Assembly (NCBI GenBank): GCA_003552605.1
Contig: PUNN01000407.1
Location: forward strand, 1-7,134
Reading direction: 5' to 3'
DNA from: Phycisphaeraceae bacterium
Lineage (GTDB): Bacteria; Planctomycetota; Phycisphaerae; Phycisphaerales; Phycisphaeraceae
Length of the DNA stretch: 7,134 nucleotides
Both the position numbers and the translations under genes were made by a program. Below, one piece after another: positions 6,822 to 7,134 of this stretch (position 1 is its first letter; each line of letters opens with the position of its first letter). The notes below the pieces were generated by a model that made no database searches, was not told the DNA's origin, and was given only the letters and a program-made list of their open reading frames with translations.

Positions 6822-7134
6822 ATGGAATACCACATCCGCAGCTACGGCGCCGTCGGTGACGGCCAGACGCTCAACACGCAGGCGGTGCAGGCCGCCATTG
6901 ACGCCTGCCACGCGGACGGCGGCGGAACGGTGATCGTGGCGCAGGGCCGCTACATCATCGGCACGATCTACCTCAGGAGTTGCGTGATCCTCCACATCCA
7001 GGCAGGCGCGGCCCTGCTCGGAAGCACCGATATCGCCGACTACGCCACCGACACCCACAAGCAGATGTACCGCGGCGAGCCACACATGGACCGCTGCCTC
7101 ATCTTCGCCCGCGATGCCCGCGGGATCGGCATCG
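6822..7134 (+). CDS. GH28 polygalacturonase-like glycoside hydrolase, partial (5' end only)
   Basis: The 104 visible residues are the N-terminal start of a right-handed beta-helix of family GH28. YHIRSYGAVGDGQTLNTQAVQAAIDACHADGGGTV (3-37) is the standard opening, where the GDG/N region is followed by an aligned helix and the first turns. GRYIIGTIYLRSCVILHIQAGAALLGS (42-68) gives the next coils. GH28 enzymes hydrolyse alpha-1,4-galacturonan or rhamnogalacturonan and some relatives act on other uronides. The catalytic aspartates lie beyond the window, so activity cannot be checked. There is no signal peptide: the domain begins at residue 3, which suggests a cytoplasmic enzyme acting on oligosaccharides. 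GGAG at 6807-6810 is 11 bases before ATG. The gene starts 52 bp after the heparinase-like gene, on the same strand, and probably belongs to the same operon. Confidence 0.92.
   Translation, partial: MEYHIRSYGAVGDGQTLNTQAVQAAIDACHADGGGTVIVAQGRYIIGTIYLRSCVILHIQAGAALLGSTDIADYATDTHKQMYRGEPHMDRCLIFARDARGIGI

Noticed and set aside
1..7134. CRISPR arrays, tRNA or rRNA genes, insertion sequences or phage features
   Set aside because: No repeated spacer arrays, tRNA-like cloverleaf, transposase-like protein or terminal inverted repeats were recognised by eye.

Overview
The window is a segment of a high-GC bacterial chromosome carrying part of a carbohydrate-degradation locus. Four carbohydrate-active enzyme genes lie on the + strand, one of them cut by the window edge. 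A XylR-type regulator is transcribed divergently on the - strand and is cut by the left edge. None of the four enzymes begins with a visible signal peptide, and no transporter, SusC/SusD pair or sulfatase is present. The combination of a XylR-like regulator (sugar-binding domain plus AraC-type DNA-binding domain) with cytoplasmic-looking glycosidases and a heparinase II/III-like protein recalls Planctomycetes, Verrucomicrobia and Lentisphaerae (PVC group). That placement is an impression from gene content; no marker gene is present to prove it.

Layout: 1-904 (-) XylR-like regulator, 3' end missing. 905-1079 is the divergent promoter region, with two near-identical direct repeats 21 bp apart that suit an AraC-type regulator. 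1080-2351 (+) is a GH29 alpha-L-fucosidase. 2352-2400 is a short spacer holding a 19-bp inverted repeat with perfect 9-bp arms. 2401-4587 (+) is a divergent GH95-like glycosidase. 4588-4771 is a spacer with two GC-rich hairpins and a possible 60-residue small ORF that overlaps the next gene. 4772-6769 (+) is a heparinase II/III-like protein, a probable polysaccharide lyase. 6822-7134 (+) is the N-terminal third or less of a GH28 polygalacturonase-like enzyme.

How it may work together (inference): the regulator senses a sugar released from the substrate and switches on the enzyme operon to its right. GH29 and GH95 families remove alpha-L-fucose, or in GH95 also alpha-L-galactose. The heparinase-like protein would cleave next to a uronic acid, and GH28 enzymes hydrolyse galacturonide or related linkages. 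Together this points to a fucosylated, uronic-acid-containing polysaccharide such as a complex pectin (for example rhamnogalacturonan II side chains) or an acidic algal or microbial glycan, processed as imported oligosaccharides inside the cell. The exact substrate cannot be read from sequence alone.
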